From Scortum barcoo (lineage: Eukaryota; Chordata; Actinopteri; Centrarchiformes; Terapontidae): DNA of 64,000 bases. The position numbers and the translations under genes are program-made. Under the pieces are notes generated by a model. That model worked only from the letters and a program-made list of their open reading frames with translations, was not told where the DNA came from and searched no databases. This document shows, piece by piece, positions 62,361 through 64,000 of the stretch. Where the stretch lies: assembly GCA_023238725.1 (NCBI GenBank), contig CM041536.1, forward strand, positions 14,353,271 through 14,417,270, read 5' to 3'. Position 1 is the first letter of the stretch; each line of letters begins with the position of its first letter.

Positions 62361-64000
62361 GGGGGTCACCAACCTTTTTGAAACTGCGAGCTACTTCAAG
62401 GGTACTGAGTAATCCGAAGGGCTACCAGTTTGATACACACTTATGAAATAACAAAACTGCATGGTTTGACTTTAAGTAGAAGAAAGAATCATGAAGAATC
62501 ATTAAGAGTGATTTAACAAGGTAGGAAGTTTCAACATGCAACACTTTATTTCTCTTAATTTCTGCAATTGTTTCATTTTCAAACGATCATTTCTGCAACA
62601 TTTAATAGGAAATCATCATGTTCCGTTTTTACTAGCCGCTAACAATTTTTAACTAATCATGAACTATGTTTGTACAAGTTATCAATTATGTAACAATTTA
62701 CAAAAATCAACTTTCAGTTTTTCAAATAAATCTTATCACATCTTATCACAATCTAATCACCAAATCTGCAGCATCTTTAACAAAATCATCATATCTGTTA
62801 CACTTTATGAACACATTTGTCACAATGTTCAGTAAAAATAACATTAAAAGATGGTTAATGTAATACAAAAACGTATCAACTCCAACAGAATTATGCTATG
62901 GCACTGGCATGTTGCCACTAACAACATCGGGTATCTTTATGTGTCTTTGTTGGTGGGAAGCCTGGCATTGCATGCTCTTCACCAGTGTACTGTAATCTGG
63001 GGTGTAACTTGACACTGCAACTCTGAGGGAGTCTTGCAGATGCGCATCAGTGAGGCGTGTTCTGTGTTTGTTTTTGATGAAGTTCATGTCAGAAAAGGCT
63101 GATTCAGAGAGATAGGTTGAACCAAACAGGCTGGCAACCTTCATAGCTGCTGTGCATACACCACTGTATTTTTCTGTGTCTACAAGGCAACAAAGGTTTG
63201 GTGCAGCCTGGTAGGCTTTGAGATGAAGGTCATTTTGCAGTCTTATGATTTCCATCTCCACCTGTCCAGTATCCAAGCTGAACGTTACACTTAGTTGTTC
63301 AGCAATGCATGTTATGTCCACTTGCATGAAAGGATTGGAAATGAATGACACATATGGGTCAAGCTGATCAAAGTCACAAAACCTGTTCTCAAACTCTTGC
63401 CCAAGTCTGTTTATGACTTGAGAGTACTTTTCTGCAACTTCTTCAAAAGTCTCAGATGCAGTATTGTCTTTCAGCACAGAATGCACAGAGGGGAAGTGTA
63501 GCATTTTTTTTGCTGCAAATGCACTGAGAAAATGTTCATCTTGGCTTTAAATGCATTGATAGCGCTAATCATATCAGCAACAGTCTTACCTTTGCCTTGC
63601 AGCTCACAGTTGCAGGTCTGCAGGTTGCTGTGTGTTACAAATTTTAATTATGACTTAGAGGTAGAGATGTAGCTGTGGCGAGCAACGTGAGAGATTGTTT
63701 GGGTCCAATTTCATGTTTTCAGAAAGATCCATTTCTTTGTGAATCATCACCATTGTGGCAATATGGAGATAAAAAAGGCAACAATTTCATACCCAGATTG
63801 TGATCAGTTATTGCAAGTAATTTAACTTAATTGCTGAGGGAAAAAACAGAGAAAAAGCCAGGCCACATATGAAATTCATTTGATTCGTGGGGTACAGTGG
63901 ATTGGTGTTGAGAGCTCTGTGTTCAGAGGAGATCACAGTGGCTGGTGTGATTGACTGTGATAGTCACAGCTTCTGAAGCACCCATAAAACACAGAAAAAG
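62361..64000 (-). mobile_element. Decayed hAT transposon, running off the right edge
   Basis: The left border GGGGGTCACCAACCTTTTTG, followed by GCGAGCTACTTCAAGGGTAC, is a hAT-type terminal sequence. Transposase remains lie inside on the minus strand (62896-63640). The other end was not found before 64000. Confidence 0.6.
62896..63640 (-). pseudogene. hAT transposase C-terminal part, frameshifted
   Basis: The open frame 63504-62896 (about 200 residues) ends with the hAT dimerisation region: LFGSTYLSESAFSDMNFIKN, KHRTRLTDAHLQDSLRVAVS, YTPDYSTLV. Protein sequence continues upstream in another frame (GKTVADMISAINAFKAKMNI, FSVHLQQ; 63616-63507). The switch is at an 8-A run (63504-63511), one A short of keeping frame. 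The N-terminal BED finger and catalytic part are not seen. It resembles transposases related to EPM2AIP1/GTF2IRD2-type host genes, but the frameshift and adjoining terminus point to a dead transposon. Confidence 0.75.

Noticed and set aside
62896..63504. Host gene derived from a hAT transposase
   Set aside because: The frameshift just upstream and a transposon terminus 0.5 kb away favour a decayed transposon; it could be revived only by data beyond the right edge.

Overview
The window reads as nuclear DNA of a ray-finned fish, most likely a percomorph teleost. It has vertebrate genes split by GT-AG introns, long AT-rich spacers, and transposon families typical of teleosts: Rex3 (RTE clade), L2/Rex1-like LINEs, a Tc1 end, hAT ends and transposase, a fish LTR element with a target-site duplication, and small MITEs. 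There is no bacterial, phage or CRISPR content.

Three protein-coding genes are supported by homology and by splice junctions that keep the frame. (1) An ELL-family RNA polymerase II elongation factor, closest to ELL3 at its C-terminus, runs rightwards. Ten coding exons lie between 2740 and 11284, and the 5' exon(s) lie beyond the left edge. (2) pex11a, a peroxisomal membrane-elongation protein, runs leftwards in three exons (20687 to 16020) and faces the ELL gene tail to tail. Their best poly(A) signals are only about 160 bp apart. (3) A gonadotropin-releasing hormone receptor, also leftwards, has three coding exons (59817 to 44119, 394 codons) and a probable untranslated leader exon near 60450-60600. 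A 14.4 kb intron separates transmembrane helices 4 and 5.

Layout: 0-11.3 kb ELL gene; 11.3-14.9 kb its 3' UTR; 15.0-20.7 kb pex11a with an L2 fragment in its large intron; 21.5-23.0 kb a 5'-truncated LINE; 23-43.6 kb a gene-free spacer with scattered repeats, including a 0.76 kb inverted-repeat element at 39.45-40.2 kb; 43.6-60.6 kb the receptor gene, its big intron filled with a solo LTR, a second LTR, Rex3, an L2-like fragment and nested hAT/MITE pieces; 60.6-64 kb receptor upstream flank with a near-perfect long hairpin, a LINE 3' tail and a decayed hAT transposon running off the right edge.

The genes do not form a pathway. Transcription elongation, peroxisome division and pituitary/neural hormone sensing are unrelated, and the arrangement reflects old vertebrate linkage. 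A PEX11 gene next to a GnRH receptor also occurs on human chromosome 1q21 (PEX11B/GNRHR2). I found no new biological system. The most unusual structure is the hairpin at 60882-61032.
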